Of a stretch of 64,000 nucleotides of DNA, positions 42,351 to 52,363 are shown piece by piece. Numbering within the stretch: the first letter of the stretch is position 1; every line of letters starts with the position of its first letter. Below the pieces are notes generated by a model. That model saw only the letters and a list, made by a program, of their open reading frames with translations, was not told the DNA's origin and ran no database searches. The position numbers were made by a program, and so were the translations under genes. The DNA is from Rheinheimera sp. (GTDB taxonomy: Bacteria; Pseudomonadota; Gammaproteobacteria; Enterobacterales; Alteromonadaceae): assembly GCF_030690345.1 (NCBI RefSeq), contig NZ_JAUYGV010000007.1, positions 248,001 through 312,000 of the forward strand, in the 5' to 3' direction.

Positions 42351-44677
42351 GCAAGGACGTAATTGCCAATCTGGTCGCCAAAATGGAGCTTGAAAGCGCC
42401 CAGTTCCAAAAAGAAATGGCGCGTGTAAACAAGTCTACAGCGGGTTACCAAAAAACGGTTAAAGCTGCTAACGACAGCCAGGGCCGCTTTCGTCAGGAGT
42501 TTGGTAAGTTCACAGATGGCATTGGCAGGGCGCCTGGCCCGCTCGGTGCGCTAACTGGTGGTCTTGGAAACTTAACGAGTAGTTTAGGTATAGCTGGTGG
42601 TGCAGCGCTGGCTGCCGGTGGTGCTTTAGCTGGTTTAACAGCGCTGTATGCCAAGGGTGTTGCTGTTGCTTCTCAGTTTGAACAGAGCCAGTTCCGTATC
42701 GAGGCTCAGTTAAAAGCGAACAACAGTGCCGCCGGCTTAACCAGCCGTGAAATAACCGATCTGGCAGACAGCGTTGCTCGCAACACGCTGGCTAGTGTTG
42801 ATGGTGTTCGCCAGGCAGCCGGCATTTTAATGCAGTTTAAGGCAGTACAGGGAGACACGTTTAAAGAAGCCATAGCGTTGGCCCAAGACATTTCAGCAAT
42901 TTATGGCAATGGTTTGCCGGAAAACATCAAAAAGCTGGGTAAGGTTTTGTCAGACCCTGCCAATGCAATCGGTGAGTTAAAAGAAGTAACAGACGCCTTT
43001 GATGAATCAATGAAGGCCACCATTAAGACTATGGTTGATTCTGGTGATGTGGCCGGTGCGCAGAAACTTATTCTTCAGCAGTTGCGTGACACAGTTGGTG
43101 GCGCCGGTGCTGGTGAGGGGCAGGGATTGGCCGGTGCAGCAGATGGACTTGGCCAGAGCTGGGAGAAGTTTCTTAAAAACATTGGCAATACCGCTCCGGT
43201 AATTGCAGGCACCAGTGCGCTGGACCGCTTATTAACCAAAATCAACGAAATCATCGCGCCAAATGATAAAACCATTGAGGGCTTTCAGCTTGAAGTGGGC
43301 GATATAGATAAACAGATCTCGGATTTAAGGGTAAAGCTTGAAGAGGGAATGGCTGGCCGCAACTACATGGATTTACCCCGCTTGGTTCCATTCGTGTTTG
43401 ACAGAACTGAAGCTGATAATCTGAACGTTGAAATAGCTATCCTGGCAAACCGCCGAGCCGAAATTCAGGCAATATTAACTGCAGAAGAAGAAGCGCAGCG
43501 CCTTGCACGCTCTGCAGCAGAACAAGCCGAGATAAAACGTAGCCAGGATGCTGCCGCTTTAAAAGCTCAAAATGACAAAAAAGCAGCAGACGAAAAGTTA
43601 AAGCGAGACATTAGCAGTTCGCAAGCCACGCTATACCAGTTAGACACTCAGTATGCCAGTGAAGAGCAAAAGCTAAAATTAGCCAGTGATAAACGGCTGG
43701 AGCAAATAAGCAAACTCACGGTATCAGAAGCAGACTTGCAGCGCTTGGGCTATGAAACCATAGCGCAACTGCGGGCAGCATACCAAGCCAAAGAGTTGGC
43801 AGAATATGATGCGCAATCAGCAGCACTAAAGGCAAAAAAAGAGAAAGATCGCGCTGATAATGAAGCGCGGGCACAAGCTGAAGTAGATGCCGCAATAACC
43901 CGGCAAAACAATATCGTAAGTTTTCAGCAGGCCCAAATGCAGTATGTTGCTGATCAGTACAAAACTGATCAGGAATTAATGCAGGAGTACTACGCCAGCC
44001 AAGAGCAGATTGTTCGTGATTATTACGAAAATGTGGGCGGCATTACAGAAGAAGGTGAGGCATTACTGTCTCAAATTAAGCAGCGGGCTCAGCTTGAACA
44101 GCTTAATTTCAATATGCAAAACGCTCAAATGCTGCTTGGTTCGGGGCAGGAGTTATTCGGCAGCCTGGCTGACATGGCCAAAAAGCACAAAGGCGAACAA
44201 AGTGGCCTGTACAAGGCCATGTTTGCTGCCAGTAAAGCTTTTGCCATTGCTCAATCTACCGTGTCAATCGCGCAGGGCATCGCCAATGCTGCGGCCATAC
44301 CATTCCCTGCTAACATACCGGCCATTGCTGCCACTATTTCAGCCACTGCAGGATTAATAGGCCAGATTACCGGCACGCAACTAAGTGGCGCCCGTGCCAA
44401 CGGTGGCCCTGTCGGCCCCAACGGCTGGTACTTAGTGGGTGAACGCGGGCCTGAGCTACTGCGCACCGGCAGCGGAACGGGTAAAGTAACCAGCAATGAA
44501 AACTTACGTGCTGCGCTGCAGGGTGGCGGGCAGGGTGGCCAGCCAGCAAACTTAAACTTTAATTTCACCGGCATGGACAACGACAGCCTTCTTGAAATGC
44601 TTATGGAGAACCGTGGCATTATTGCAGGTATGGTTTCCTCGGCTTTTGAAGATCAGGGAATGAGGCTGGCCGGATAA
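42347..44677 (+). CDS. Tail tape measure protein
   Basis: 776 residues. N-terminal TMP opening MELESAQFQKEMARVNKSTAGYQ-type (split: LESAQFQKEMARVNKST), a Gly/Ala-rich hydrophobic stretch (about 75-105), long alpha-helical middle with coiled coil (about 370-600), and a second hydrophobic part near 655-690. Sets tail length and takes part in DNA injection. Starts inside the chaperone stop (ATGA). Confidence 0.92.
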   Translation: MSKDVIANLVAKMELESAQFQKEMARVNKSTAGYQKTVKAANDSQGRFRQEFGKFTDGIGRAPGPLGALTGGLGNLTSSLGIAGGAALAAGGALAGLTALYAKGVAVASQFEQSQFRIEAQLKANNSAAGLTSREITDLADSVARNTLASVDGVRQAAGILMQFKAVQGDTFKEAIALAQDISAIYGNGLPENIKKLGKVLSDPANAIGELKEVTDAFDESMKATIKTMVDSGDVAGAQKLILQQLRDTVGGAGAGEGQGLAGAADGLGQSWEKFLKNIGNTAPVIAGTSALDRLLTKINEIIAPNDKTIEGFQLEVGDIDKQISDLRVKLEEGMAGRNYMDLPRLVPFVFDRTEADNLNVEIAILANRRAEIQAILTAEEEAQRLARSAAEQAEIKRSQDAAALKAQNDKKAADEKLKRDISSSQATLYQLDTQYASEEQKLKLASDKRLEQISKLTVSEADLQRLGYETIAQLRAAYQAKELAEYDAQSAALKAKKEKDRADNEARAQAEVDAAITRQNNIVSFQQAQMQYVADQYKTDQELMQEYYASQEQIVRDYYENVGGITEEGEALLSQIKQRAQLEQLNFNMQNAQMLLGSGQELFGSLADMAKKHKGEQSGLYKAMFAASKAFAIAQSTVSIAQGIANAAAIPFPANIPAIAATISATAGLIGQITGTQLSGARANGGPVGPNGWYLVGERGPELLRTGSGTGKVTSNENLRAALQGGGQGGQPANLNFNFTGMDNDSLLEMLMENRGIIAGMVSSAFEDQGMRLAG

Positions 44678-44717
44678 ATAGCGTTGTGGTTTAATTGTAG
44701 AAAAATAAGGAAGTTTT

Positions 44718-45083
44718 ATGAAATCTGCAATTAAAGTTATATTAACCATCATCGCGCTGTGCATCATGTTTTCGTCTTACTTGTATTTTGTTGGCGTCCC
44801 TAATTGGGCTGTTGGTATATATCAAGAGTACAAAGCCGAAGGCTATGTTAAGGCTCACTTGAACGATCCCAACGGTGCACTCTTTCGCAATAAAAAAGGT
44901 CCATGCGGAGAGGTTAACGCAAAAAACAAATACGGTGGTTACGAAGGCTTTATTAAATATGTTGCAAATAGCGAAAAAGCCGTCACATTCGAAAGCTCCC
45001 CGATTTTTGAGAAAATATGGAACTTCAGTTGTTTAATGACAGAGCAGGAACGTGCTGCAGAAATCGAAAAGCTTAGAAACTAA
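44718..45083 (+). CDS. Moron behind the tape measure gene: small membrane-anchored protein
   Basis: 121 residues: N-terminal hydrophobic anchor (VILTIIALCIMFSSYLYFVG) and a soluble body with LNDPNGALFRN and CGEVNAKNKYGGYEGFIKYV, a pattern I recall from uncharacterised small envelope proteins. AT-rich, AAGGAAG ahead of the ATG, own terminator behind it. It interrupts the tail operon, the hallmark of a moron. Place and shape recall the HK97 gp15 superinfection exclusion moron, but no sequence link is claimed. Confidence 0.65.
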   Translation: MKSAIKVILTIIALCIMFSSYLYFVGVPNWAVGIYQEYKAEGYVKAHLNDPNGALFRNKKGPCGEVNAKNKYGGYEGFIKYVANSEKAVTFESSPIFEKIWNFSCLMTEQERAAEIEKLRN

Positions 45084-45105
45084 CTCTAATAAATGTTTAC
45101 AACCA

Positions 45106-45128
45106 AACCCGCTACGGCGGGTTTTTTA
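45106..45128 (+). terminator. Terminator of the tail moron
   Basis: AACCCGC, loop TACG, GCGGGTT, followed by TTTTATT. Located between the moron and the next tail gene. Confidence 0.82.
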
Positions 45129-45149
45129 TTGCCTGAAATTTGAGGAATT

Positions 45150-45755
45150 ATGCCCACACTAACCCCGCTGTTCAAAATTCAGGAAGCGACGTTTAAAAGC
45201 AACAGCCCCACTATTGCTACGGAAAGCAAAGCGCTGATCCAGCATGTGCGGCGGGTGCCGGCGCAGCGCTGGGAGTTTACGCTTAAAAGTGTGCCGCTTT
45301 ATCCGGACTATGGCCGCAAGGTCTGGGCGTTTATTACCGCACTTAATGGCCGCTTTGAACCGTTTGAAGTGGTAATCCCGGCTTACAGCCAGCCACAGGG
45401 TGTTGCCAGTGGTTCGCCAACCGTAAGAACTGCTGCCGCTGCCGGTGTAACCAGTGTGGCAATGCAGGGTTTTAGCGGGCCGGTTTCTGGCCAGCTGCTG
45501 GCCGGTGACTATGTTCGCTTTGGTAACCACAGCAAGGTTTACATGGTAACTGCCGACGTAAACAGCAACGTATCAGGCCAGTTAACGCTGCCTATTTACC
45601 CGCAGCTGGCGCGGCCGGTAACGCTGGGTACCCCGCTTATTGTAAATAACGTGCCTTTCACAGTTCGCCAACTGCGAGACATGCAGGAGTTTTCTGTTAG
45701 TGGCCGCGACGGCCGAATTACTGCTTTTGAACTGGACTGCATAGAGGCCCTGTAA
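45150..45755 (+). CDS. Distal tail protein (minor tail, M-like position)
   Basis: 201 residues. The N-terminal part (RRVPAQRWEFTLKSVPLYPD, VWAFITALNGRFEPFEVVIP) looks like distal tail proteins that bridge tape measure and tip. First of the baseplate genes. Ribosome site GAGG. Confidence 0.7.
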   Translation: MPTLTPLFKIQEATFKSNSPTIATESKALIQHVRRVPAQRWEFTLKSVPLYPDYGRKVWAFITALNGRFEPFEVVIPAYSQPQGVASGSPTVRTAAAAGVTSVAMQGFSGPVSGQLLAGDYVRFGNHSKVYMVTADVNSNVSGQLTLPIYPQLARPVTLGTPLIVNNVPFTVRQLRDMQEFSVSGRDGRITAFELDCIEAL

Positions 45756-45758
45756 ACC

Positions 45759-46313
45759 ATGCTGCAACTTACTGCACAAGTCGCTGCTGCAATAGCCGGA
45801 GATCATGACTATTGCCACCTGATCCGGTTGGAGCTGGCAAACAACACTATTATTCGCCTGACAGATGCCGGTTTTGACATTAACTGGAGCAGCCAAACCT
45901 TTGAAGCGAACGGCCTGCTGGTTGGTATGGATGCGCCAAAGTTCACCAGCGATATCCGCGTGGGCGAAATTAGCCTGGCGTTTACCGCCGCCGACCAAAG
46001 CATGGTATCGCTGCTGCTGGGTAACAACCAGATTAACCGCTATGTGTACGTTTACCGTGCATATCTAACAGACCAGGGGGCTGTAATACCAGATCCGATT
46101 TTGCTGCATACCTGGCTAATTACCGGCTTTGATTCATCAGACAGCAAAGGTAGTGCACAGATGACTGTAAGCATGGCCAGCGAGTGGGCCGACTTTGAAA
46201 AGCCCGCCGGCCGCCGCAGTACAGATGCCAGCCAACAACGCATTTACCCGGGCGACAAAGGTATGGAGTTCGCCGGGCAGGTTAAGAAAGACTTAAAATG
46301 GGGCGGTGCTTAA
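45759..46313 (+). CDS. Tail/baseplate hub-type protein (DUF1833/DUF2163-like)
   Basis: 184 residues. YCHLIRLELANNTIIRLTDA, NGLLVGMDAPKFTSDIRVGE and a C-terminus QQRIYPGDKGMEFAGQVKKD ending KWGGA are seen in minor tail proteins of this phage group. Directly followed by the J-like gene. Confidence 0.72.
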   Translation: MLQLTAQVAAAIAGDHDYCHLIRLELANNTIIRLTDAGFDINWSSQTFEANGLLVGMDAPKFTSDIRVGEISLAFTAADQSMVSLLLGNNQINRYVYVYRAYLTDQGAVIPDPILLHTWLITGFDSSDSKGSAQMTVSMASEWADFEKPAGRRSTDASQQRIYPGDKGMEFAGQVKKDLKWGGA

Positions 46314-49300
46314 GTGGGTTTTCTCAGTAAAATATTCAAGCACGTAACCAAAGGGCTTCGCACGATCGTCGGCTGGCTAATACCAACACCTGATCAGCCA
46401 CCAGCTAAAGCGGTAATGGTTGAAAAACAGGGCAGCGATAACTCCATACCTGTAGTTTATGGCACACGCCGCATTGGCGGGATTAAGGTGCACAAGTACG
46501 TTACCGATGCCAGCGGCGGCGCCCAAAACGAGTACTTACATTTAATTGTACCGTTGTGTGAAGGCCCAATCGACAGCATTGCTGAAGTATTCTTTGATGG
46601 CGTGTCTGAAAATGATGCTAAGTGGAATAAAAGCGGCGGTGGTAAATGGTTTACTGTTCAGCGGTTCTTAGGGGAGCCAGACCAGCTGGCGTCGGCCAGT
46701 GCAGTAAGCCAGATCCCGAACTGGACCGTTAACCACCGCTTGCGCGGTATTGCTTACCTGTACATTCGTATACAAATGGACGCAGAGCAAAGCATTTGGC
46801 GCGGTGAGCCGGCCATTACTGCCACTGTAGTGGGCCGCAAAATACTGGATCCACGTTCAGGCCTGACTGAGTACAGTGATAACCCGCCACTGCAGTTGCT
46901 GGATTACTTAACAAACACTGTTTATGGCAAAGGCCTGCCGCTGTCGCGTTTAAATCAGGCCAGCTTTTTACAGGCTGCTGACCTTGCAGACGAGCAGTTA
47001 ATTAGCGACGTTACAATAAATGAAATAACCACAGAGCTATACCACCGGCGCTTTACCAGTAACGCCGTTATTGATACCGGCAGTAGCGTATTCAACAACG
47101 TCAAAAAGCTGCTTTCAGGCATGCGCGGCTTACTGCCTATTGGCTCTGGTTTTATTCGCCTGGCCATTGAAACATCCGGCGAACCGGTATTCCATTTTAG
47201 CCATGGCAGCAGCGAAGCAACAAACCACGCCACCATTACCGGCCCTGTTAAGGCCAAAAGTGGCAGAAAAAGCGATCGGTACAATCGGGTAATTGTGCGG
47301 TTTCCTAACAAGAACACGTCGTTTGAAAACGACGAAATATTTTACCCAGCCGACGAAAACCCGCTGGCGCAGCAGTGGTTGGACGAAGATAACGGCATAC
47401 GCCTTGAGCAAAGCTTTGAATTTGAGACAATCACAAGCAAAGCCGAAGCGTATCAAATGGCCGAGATTATCGCTAAGCGCAGCCGTAACCGTTTGGAATG
47501 CAGCTTTCCCGCATCGCCGGCAGCTATTCAGGTAGAGCCGGGCGATATAGTAAGCGTTACCGACGATACCCGCGGATGGGATGCCAAGCCTTTCCGCGTA
47601 GAGCAGGTAAAACTAGAAGACGATGGCGACTGTGACATAGAGCTGATTGAACATCAGAACGCCATTTACCCGTGGAGCGGTACCAGCTACAGCGAGCGGG
47701 TAGGCGGCACCAACCTTGGTGATCCGGCAAATATACCCGCGCCAACCGGTTTAAGTGTGGCGCCCGACCCAACATTCGCCACAGCAGGCCGGTTAACGTG
47801 GAACTCAGAAAACAACGCATTTATCCGCCGTTTTGATGTGCGGATTCTTTCCGGCTCCACGCTGGTTTATAGCCAGGAGGTTTTAGCACCGGTATTCGCG
47901 GTGCCTTTGCTTGCCGCCGGCACTTATACAATACAGGTTTATGCGGTAAGCACTATTGGCACCCGCAGCGCACCGGCTGCAATAACTTACGCCCTTACTT
48001 CACCCGTAGCACCGCAAAGCATTACTGTTATTGCCAGTAATTTTGAACTGGACTGCCGGCCGCAATTAACCGGCGCCGGCCTTGGCACTCAGTTTGAATT
48101 CGCCATTGTTACCACAGATGTAGTGCGCGGCCGCGGGGCAAACATTGTATTTGCCGGCCTGGTACCCGGTACCGAATACACCGTATTTGCCCGCACGGTT
48201 AACGCGCTGGGCATATCGGCTTGGGCCAGTGTAATAGCTACCACGCTTGCTGATGGTTCGGTAATTGCCGACCTGATAGGTGAAGACATTGCAGCCACAA
48301 TATTTGACGACGTTGTAGCTGAGGTTAACGCCAATCTGCAGCAAACGGTTGATCAGGCATTGGGCGACATACCAACAGAAACCGAGGTGCAGCAACTCAT
48401 TGATGACAGCATAGCCCTGGTTAATGCAGCAGATACCGAAGATCCGCGCGTAGAAGTTCTGCAGAACATACTGGGTGTGGCTAATGAATTTGAGCAGCGT
48501 GTACAAATACGGCAGGTATCATTTGCTATAGCACAAGAAGGCCAGTTACGTGCTGCAGCCATTCTGGAGTTAACCGCAGCTGACCAGGCCATAATTTATC
48601 AAATACAGCAGGTAACAACTGATCTGCAGGGCAATTCTGATGCACTTTCCGTTGTACAGGGCCAGGTTAATAACCCTGCAAATGGTTTAAGCGCTACCTT
48701 TAGCCTGGCTCAACAGGCTAAAACATCGGCCGACGGCACTGCTTTAGCTATTACCGGTTTGCAGTCTCAAGTTAGTGATATAGACGACAACGTAGCGCAG
48801 GCCGAACTTATTTTACAGGCAACGGTTAATGATGTGGGTGAGCTAACGGGGCGCGCTTTTCTTGGCGTAACTACCGTTACCGGTGGTCGTGCGGTAATTA
48901 ACGGTATTGTGGTAGACGGGGCAACAAAAGCACTTGAGTTTCGCGCAGACACACTGCGTTTAACAAATACGGCCGGCGCGGTTCAGTTGTATTGGGATAG
49001 CGGCCGCGGCAAGTTTGTATTTAATGGTGATCTGGTAGGCGCCAACTTTCAAACCGCAATCAGTGGTTATCGCGCAGAAATGGGTACCGGCCCTTACCCG
49101 TTCTGGTACGGCACCGGCACCAAAAACATAGCTAATGCATTATTTACTGTTGATAACGCCGGCAATGTGACACTGCGAAATGCTTCGGTGCAGGGGAAAA
49201 TAGTTACCAGCGAAGGAACCGGCATTCGCGTTGATGTTGGTAATGATGGCACCTATTTAATGTGGGCCGGCAGTGGCACTAAGAATGACGTTAACGGCAT

Positions 49301-49769
49301 ATTTTGGATTAAGGCGAATGGGCAGGGCTTTGTTAAAGGCGACTTCTTCAGTGGGCAAATAATAGAAAGTCAGCTGGGCACTGTTTCAAATGGTAGCAGC
49401 ATTCCTGCCACAGCTACTGCCCCTTCTCATAGCAGTGCCGGCAAGCCAGTCGAAGTATCAGCTTCTGTTTCAGTATATTTCCGCAAAACAGGCAACACGG
49501 CCAGCCAAATTTCTCAGCTAACGCTAACAGTTAAGCGCGGCACAGCAACACTAACAACAGTGCCTTTTGTGGCAACTGGCTTTTTCGAAGCAGAAGACGG
49601 CCAAACGCTTTACACCGGCTTTATGCAAACTGTGGTTGTAGATAGTTCTACATCGGCCGGAAACAGATCATACAGCGCAACAGTCGCAATTACCGGCGGC
49701 GTCACGCCCAGTAGCAACGTTATCGTAAATCTAACCGTTAAAACCTTTGAAAACAAACTTGCGAGCTAA
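46314..49769 (+). CDS. Tail tip attachment protein (J-like)
   Basis: 1151 residues, starting at GTG right after the previous stop. N-terminal hub domains: SIPVVYGTRRIGGIKVHKYV, YLHLIVPLCEGPIDSIAEVF, WRGEPAITATVVGRKI. Middle has fibronectin-like units (about 470-640), then a helical coiled-coil part (about 680-830) and a beta-rich receptor-facing end with the repeat FWYGTGTKN / MWAGSGTKN, each near a new strand set. Central host-recognition protein. Confidence 0.9.
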   Translation: MGFLSKIFKHVTKGLRTIVGWLIPTPDQPPAKAVMVEKQGSDNSIPVVYGTRRIGGIKVHKYVTDASGGAQNEYLHLIVPLCEGPIDSIAEVFFDGVSENDAKWNKSGGGKWFTVQRFLGEPDQLASASAVSQIPNWTVNHRLRGIAYLYIRIQMDAEQSIWRGEPAITATVVGRKILDPRSGLTEYSDNPPLQLLDYLTNTVYGKGLPLSRLNQASFLQAADLADEQLISDVTINEITTELYHRRFTSNAVIDTGSSVFNNVKKLLSGMRGLLPIGSGFIRLAIETSGEPVFHFSHGSSEATNHATITGPVKAKSGRKSDRYNRVIVRFPNKNTSFENDEIFYPADENPLAQQWLDEDNGIRLEQSFEFETITSKAEAYQMAEIIAKRSRNRLECSFPASPAAIQVEPGDIVSVTDDTRGWDAKPFRVEQVKLEDDGDCDIELIEHQNAIYPWSGTSYSERVGGTNLGDPANIPAPTGLSVAPDPTFATAGRLTWNSENNAFIRRFDVRILSGSTLVYSQEVLAPVFAVPLLAAGTYTIQVYAVSTIGTRSAPAAITYALTSPVAPQSITVIASNFELDCRPQLTGAGLGTQFEFAIVTTDVVRGRGANIVFAGLVPGTEYTVFARTVNALGISAWASVIATTLADGSVIADLIGEDIAATIFDDVVAEVNANLQQTVDQALGDIPTETEVQQLIDDSIALVNAADTEDPRVEVLQNILGVANEFEQRVQIRQVSFAIAQEGQLRAAAILELTAADQAIIYQIQQVTTDLQGNSDALSVVQGQVNNPANGLSATFSLAQQAKTSADGTALAITGLQSQVSDIDDNVAQAELILQATVNDVGELTGRAFLGVTTVTGGRAVINGIVVDGATKALEFRADTLRLTNTAGAVQLYWDSGRGKFVFNGDLVGANFQTAISGYRAEMGTGPYPFWYGTGTKNIANALFTVDNAGNVTLRNASVQGKIVTSEGTGIRVDVGNDGTYLMWAGSGTKNDVNGIFWIKANGQGFVKGDFFSGQIIESQLGTVSNGSSIPATATAPSHSSAGKPVEVSASVSVYFRKTGNTASQISQLTLTVKRGTATLTTVPFVATGFFEAEDGQTLYTGFMQTVVVDSSTSAGNRSYSATVAITGGVTPSSNVIVNLTVKTFENKLAS

Positions 49770-49772
49770 TAC

Positions 49773-51230
49773 ATGGCAGCGTTAAATCCTATTAAACCGC
49801 TTTACAGTGCCAGCGCTACTGCAACCAATGGCAGCACAATAATTAATGTTACCGGCAATATCGATTGCAGCTGGCTAAAGCCGGGCTCTATTGTGCAGGT
49901 TGGTACCCGCCAGCTGGTAGACGCCGTAAGCGGTACCGTTCCAGACGGCAGCGGCAACAGTACCATTACCTTACGGCGCCCCTGGGCAGACCCAACTACA
50001 ACAGCACCATTACTGGCTTTTATGAGCTGGGAAGGCCTGGCCGATGCAGTGGTAAAACTAAGGGCACTTGCAGAAGCCAACGAAAGCGCCCTTCAGGGCG
50101 CTTTTTCTTTTATGGGGGCGTGGGATGCTTCACCGGGTGACTTCCCGCCCGCTCCCGCTGAGAACAGCGGTACTCAGATGTATCGAATCAGTGTTGCCGG
50201 CACCATGGGCGGTAGGGCTTACCGTAGTGGTGAGCCTATTTATTACGACCAATTCACCAGCCAGTGGCGCAGCTTTGCAGAACTTGCGAGTTCATACAGT
50301 ACCGGCTTGCTGGCACTCGCTAATGTAGAGGCATGGCGAACAGAGTTGGGGTTAGTGCCAACAACCAGCCCAACAGACACAACAGCGTGGAGGTTGTTAC
50401 AGGTTGGTGATGGTGATTTACAAACAAGAATTTTTTCAACAGGTGCTACGAGTAGTAGCACAGTTCAATATTTTCGCTTAGGCGTAGTTGATGGGTTAAC
50501 CCCCGCTATTGGGGATGCTCTTGCCTGCATTATAACCACAACTGGGTTTTTGGGTAATGCGTCAAGGTCTAGCTATTTTTTGGAAGCTTCTGAGCGAGGC
50601 GGTTCTTTCAAGCTTGATGTATTGCAGCTTAGTTATGGGGCATCCTCCAATCAGGAATTTTTCTATAAAAGCATTGGCACACATAAGTTTGAAATATGGG
50701 TAAAACGACCATCGTTTGATTCAAGTTTTTCAATTTTAGCATTGTCAAGAGCTCGGAATTCAACAACTATTATCGAAAGGGAATTGGTTTTAGAAACCAT
50801 TGAGCCAAGCGGTTTAGTCCAAGCTGCTGTTAGAAAAGTTTTTGACAATAACAACACCCTTGGCACAGTTTCTCAATCTGCGGGGGTTCCTACAGGTGCA
50901 ATTATCCAGCGCGGTAGCAATGCAAATGGTGAGTTTGTGAGGTTTGCCGATGGTACGCAGATTTGCTATGTAAATCACACCAGCGGGTTTTCAACGCCAG
51001 CTGCCTACAGCTCAGGCTTGTATCGCTCAGCAAAAACTATTACTTACCCTGCTAATTTTGTAAGCAACTCTTACGTAACTGGTGGCGGTTGGAGTTCTGA
51101 CAATGCAGCTGAAGGTTGGTCAGTTTTAAGAAACAGCTCATCTTCTACCGGTGTTTTACAGCTGTTTACTCCAACAACTTCTCCGGCGTCAGTTGAAGTA
51201 AGAGCGGCTATTTTTGGTCGTTGGTACTAA
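49773..51230 (+). CDS. Tail fibre protein
   Basis: 485 residues. The conserved N-terminal ~195 residues (WEGLADAVVKLRALAEANES then a carbohydrate-type loop GTQMYRISVAGTMGGRAYRS) match the GC content of the tail genes; after about base 50370 the sequence turns AT-rich and unlike the rest. Ends with a beta-rich tip (GAIIQRGSNANGEFVRFADG). Likely binds the cell surface receptor. Confidence 0.78.
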   Translation: MAALNPIKPLYSASATATNGSTIINVTGNIDCSWLKPGSIVQVGTRQLVDAVSGTVPDGSGNSTITLRRPWADPTTTAPLLAFMSWEGLADAVVKLRALAEANESALQGAFSFMGAWDASPGDFPPAPAENSGTQMYRISVAGTMGGRAYRSGEPIYYDQFTSQWRSFAELASSYSTGLLALANVEAWRTELGLVPTTSPTDTTAWRLLQVGDGDLQTRIFSTGATSSSTVQYFRLGVVDGLTPAIGDALACIITTTGFLGNASRSSYFLEASERGGSFKLDVLQLSYGASSNQEFFYKSIGTHKFEIWVKRPSFDSSFSILALSRARNSTTIIERELVLETIEPSGLVQAAVRKVFDNNNTLGTVSQSAGVPTGAIIQRGSNANGEFVRFADGTQICYVNHTSGFSTPAAYSSGLYRSAKTITYPANFVSNSYVTGGGWSSDNAAEGWSVLRNSSSSTGVLQLFTPTTSPASVEVRAAIFGRWY

Positions 51231-51240
51231 GGAGAATAAA

Positions 51241-51570
51241 GTGAAAATAATATTATCACCACATTCTGTTTTTGAACAAGACACCCCCCCACAGGTTAGA
51301 GGTGAATTAATCACGTATCGGGGAGAAACCTATGATTTATCACAGTTACCGGAAGGTGCAATAGTCGAAGCGGATAGCCCGTTTATTGGTCAAATCACCA
51401 GAATAAACGGCGAAATACACCTGAAGCTGGAATACCGCTATAACACGAATTTAGCAGAGGATAACCAGAGTACCAATTGGTCCGACTACACCTTTAACGT
51501 AACTAACGGACAGTGCCCTGATCCAATAGTTTATAAACCAGTTGCACAGGAGCCTGAAAATGTCGATTAA
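51241..51570 (+). CDS. Hypothetical tail fibre-associated protein
   Basis: 109 residues from GTG 51241, 6 bases after AAGGAG. Contains YRGETYDLSQLPEGAIVEAD and beta-rich ends; similar small proteins accompany tail fibres and may assist folding. AT-rich like the fibre tip, so likely exchanged with it. Confidence 0.62.
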   Translation: MKIILSPHSVFEQDTPPQVRGELITYRGETYDLSQLPEGAIVEADSPFIGQITRINGEIHLKLEYRYNTNLAEDNQSTNWSDYTFNVTNGQCPDPIVYKPVAQEPENVD

Positions 51571-51799
51571 ATGGGATACCATGAAAACTGCCGAACAGCA
51601 GGAAGCTGAGCGGCTGGAGGCTTTAGCACAGCAGGTTAGGGGAGAACGTGATAGCAAGCTGTATAAAACAGATTTTTACATGCTACAAGATGCTCCACCG
51701 GCACCCGCCGGCGTTGCAGAATACCGCCAGGCACTGCGCGACATAACAGAGCAACCCGGCTTCCCTGAGTCAGTGCAGTGGCCAGAGCTATCAACTTAG
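51560..51799 (+). CDS. Tail fibre assembly chaperone (Phage_tail_APC-like)
   Basis: 79 residues from ATG 51560 (GGAG ahead). The C-terminus AEYRQALRDITEQPGFPESV followed by QWPELST is the family's hallmark. Helps fibre trimerisation. Overlaps the previous gene by 11 bases. Confidence 0.82.
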   Translation: MSIKWDTMKTAEQQEAERLEALAQQVRGERDSKLYKTDFYMLQDAPPAPAGVAEYRQALRDITEQPGFPESVQWPELST

Positions 51800-52036
51800 G
51801 CCGCTCGCCATTCGCATTACGAAGTTAACTTTAGCCATAAAGCCTTCACCGGCTTTAGTATTAATACCACCGCTGGCGCACATCATCATCACAATACCCA
51901 CTAAATCTTTCCTGCAGTGAAAGTCGGCATTGGCTGCTAAAGAGTTTATTAATCTTTCAGCCAGTGCCGAGCCGGCGGCACAACTGTTCAGTTCTTCCGG
52001 TTTTAAATTCCACTCAATTTGTATGTTGTTTGACAT
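51791..52036 (-). CDS. Hypothetical small protein
   Basis: 81 residues, opposite strand to the tail genes, overlapping the previous gene end by 9 bases. GAGGTAG sits ahead of the ATG, which supports a real gene. No family recognised; Cys at four places. Placed in the lysogenic-conversion zone. Confidence 0.6.
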   Translation of the reverse strand: MSNNIQIEWNLKPEELNSCAAGSALAERLINSLAANADFHCRKDLVGIVMMMCASGGINTKAGEGFMAKVNFVMRMASGLS

Positions 52037-52363
52037 TCTGCTACCTCGCTTCGTTGACAGGGCGAAGATTAGATCAGCGAGATATCACATTGCAAAGTTC
52101 GGCCAATGATATATTAAAATTCTGAACTCACTTTCGTTCTGCAAAACAGAAAGGTACTCTTAAGGGCTAAGTCATTTCATGAATTTAGCGCGAAATGCTC
52201 CATACGTGACTTTGTAAAACCCAATTTGGGTTTCTAAAATCCATTCTGGACATTTAGCCCCATCTAAACCGCCGACACCTGAAAAAAATCGAATTCCAAA
52301 AAATAATTGGAAAAATCACCAACTAGCGTACATAATACTGTTTATTTATACAGTATCTTATCT
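52037..52363. other. Intergenic region with LexA box
   Basis: AT-rich, no gene seen. Includes the palindrome AAACCCAATTTGGGTTT (52217-52233) and the LexA box at 52336-52355. Divergent promoters for the flanking genes are expected. Confidence 0.55.
52336..52355. promoter_or_regulatory. LexA (SOS) box
   Basis: TACTGTTTATTTATACAGTA has the consensus CTGT-N8-ACAG in perfect form with extended symmetry. It lies 9 bases before the ATG of the 84-residue gene and would repress the SRAP operon until DNA damage. Confidence 0.9.

Noticed and set aside
46955-47317. Minus-strand open frames within the J-like gene
   Set aside because: Shadows of a strongly supported gene with no independent support.
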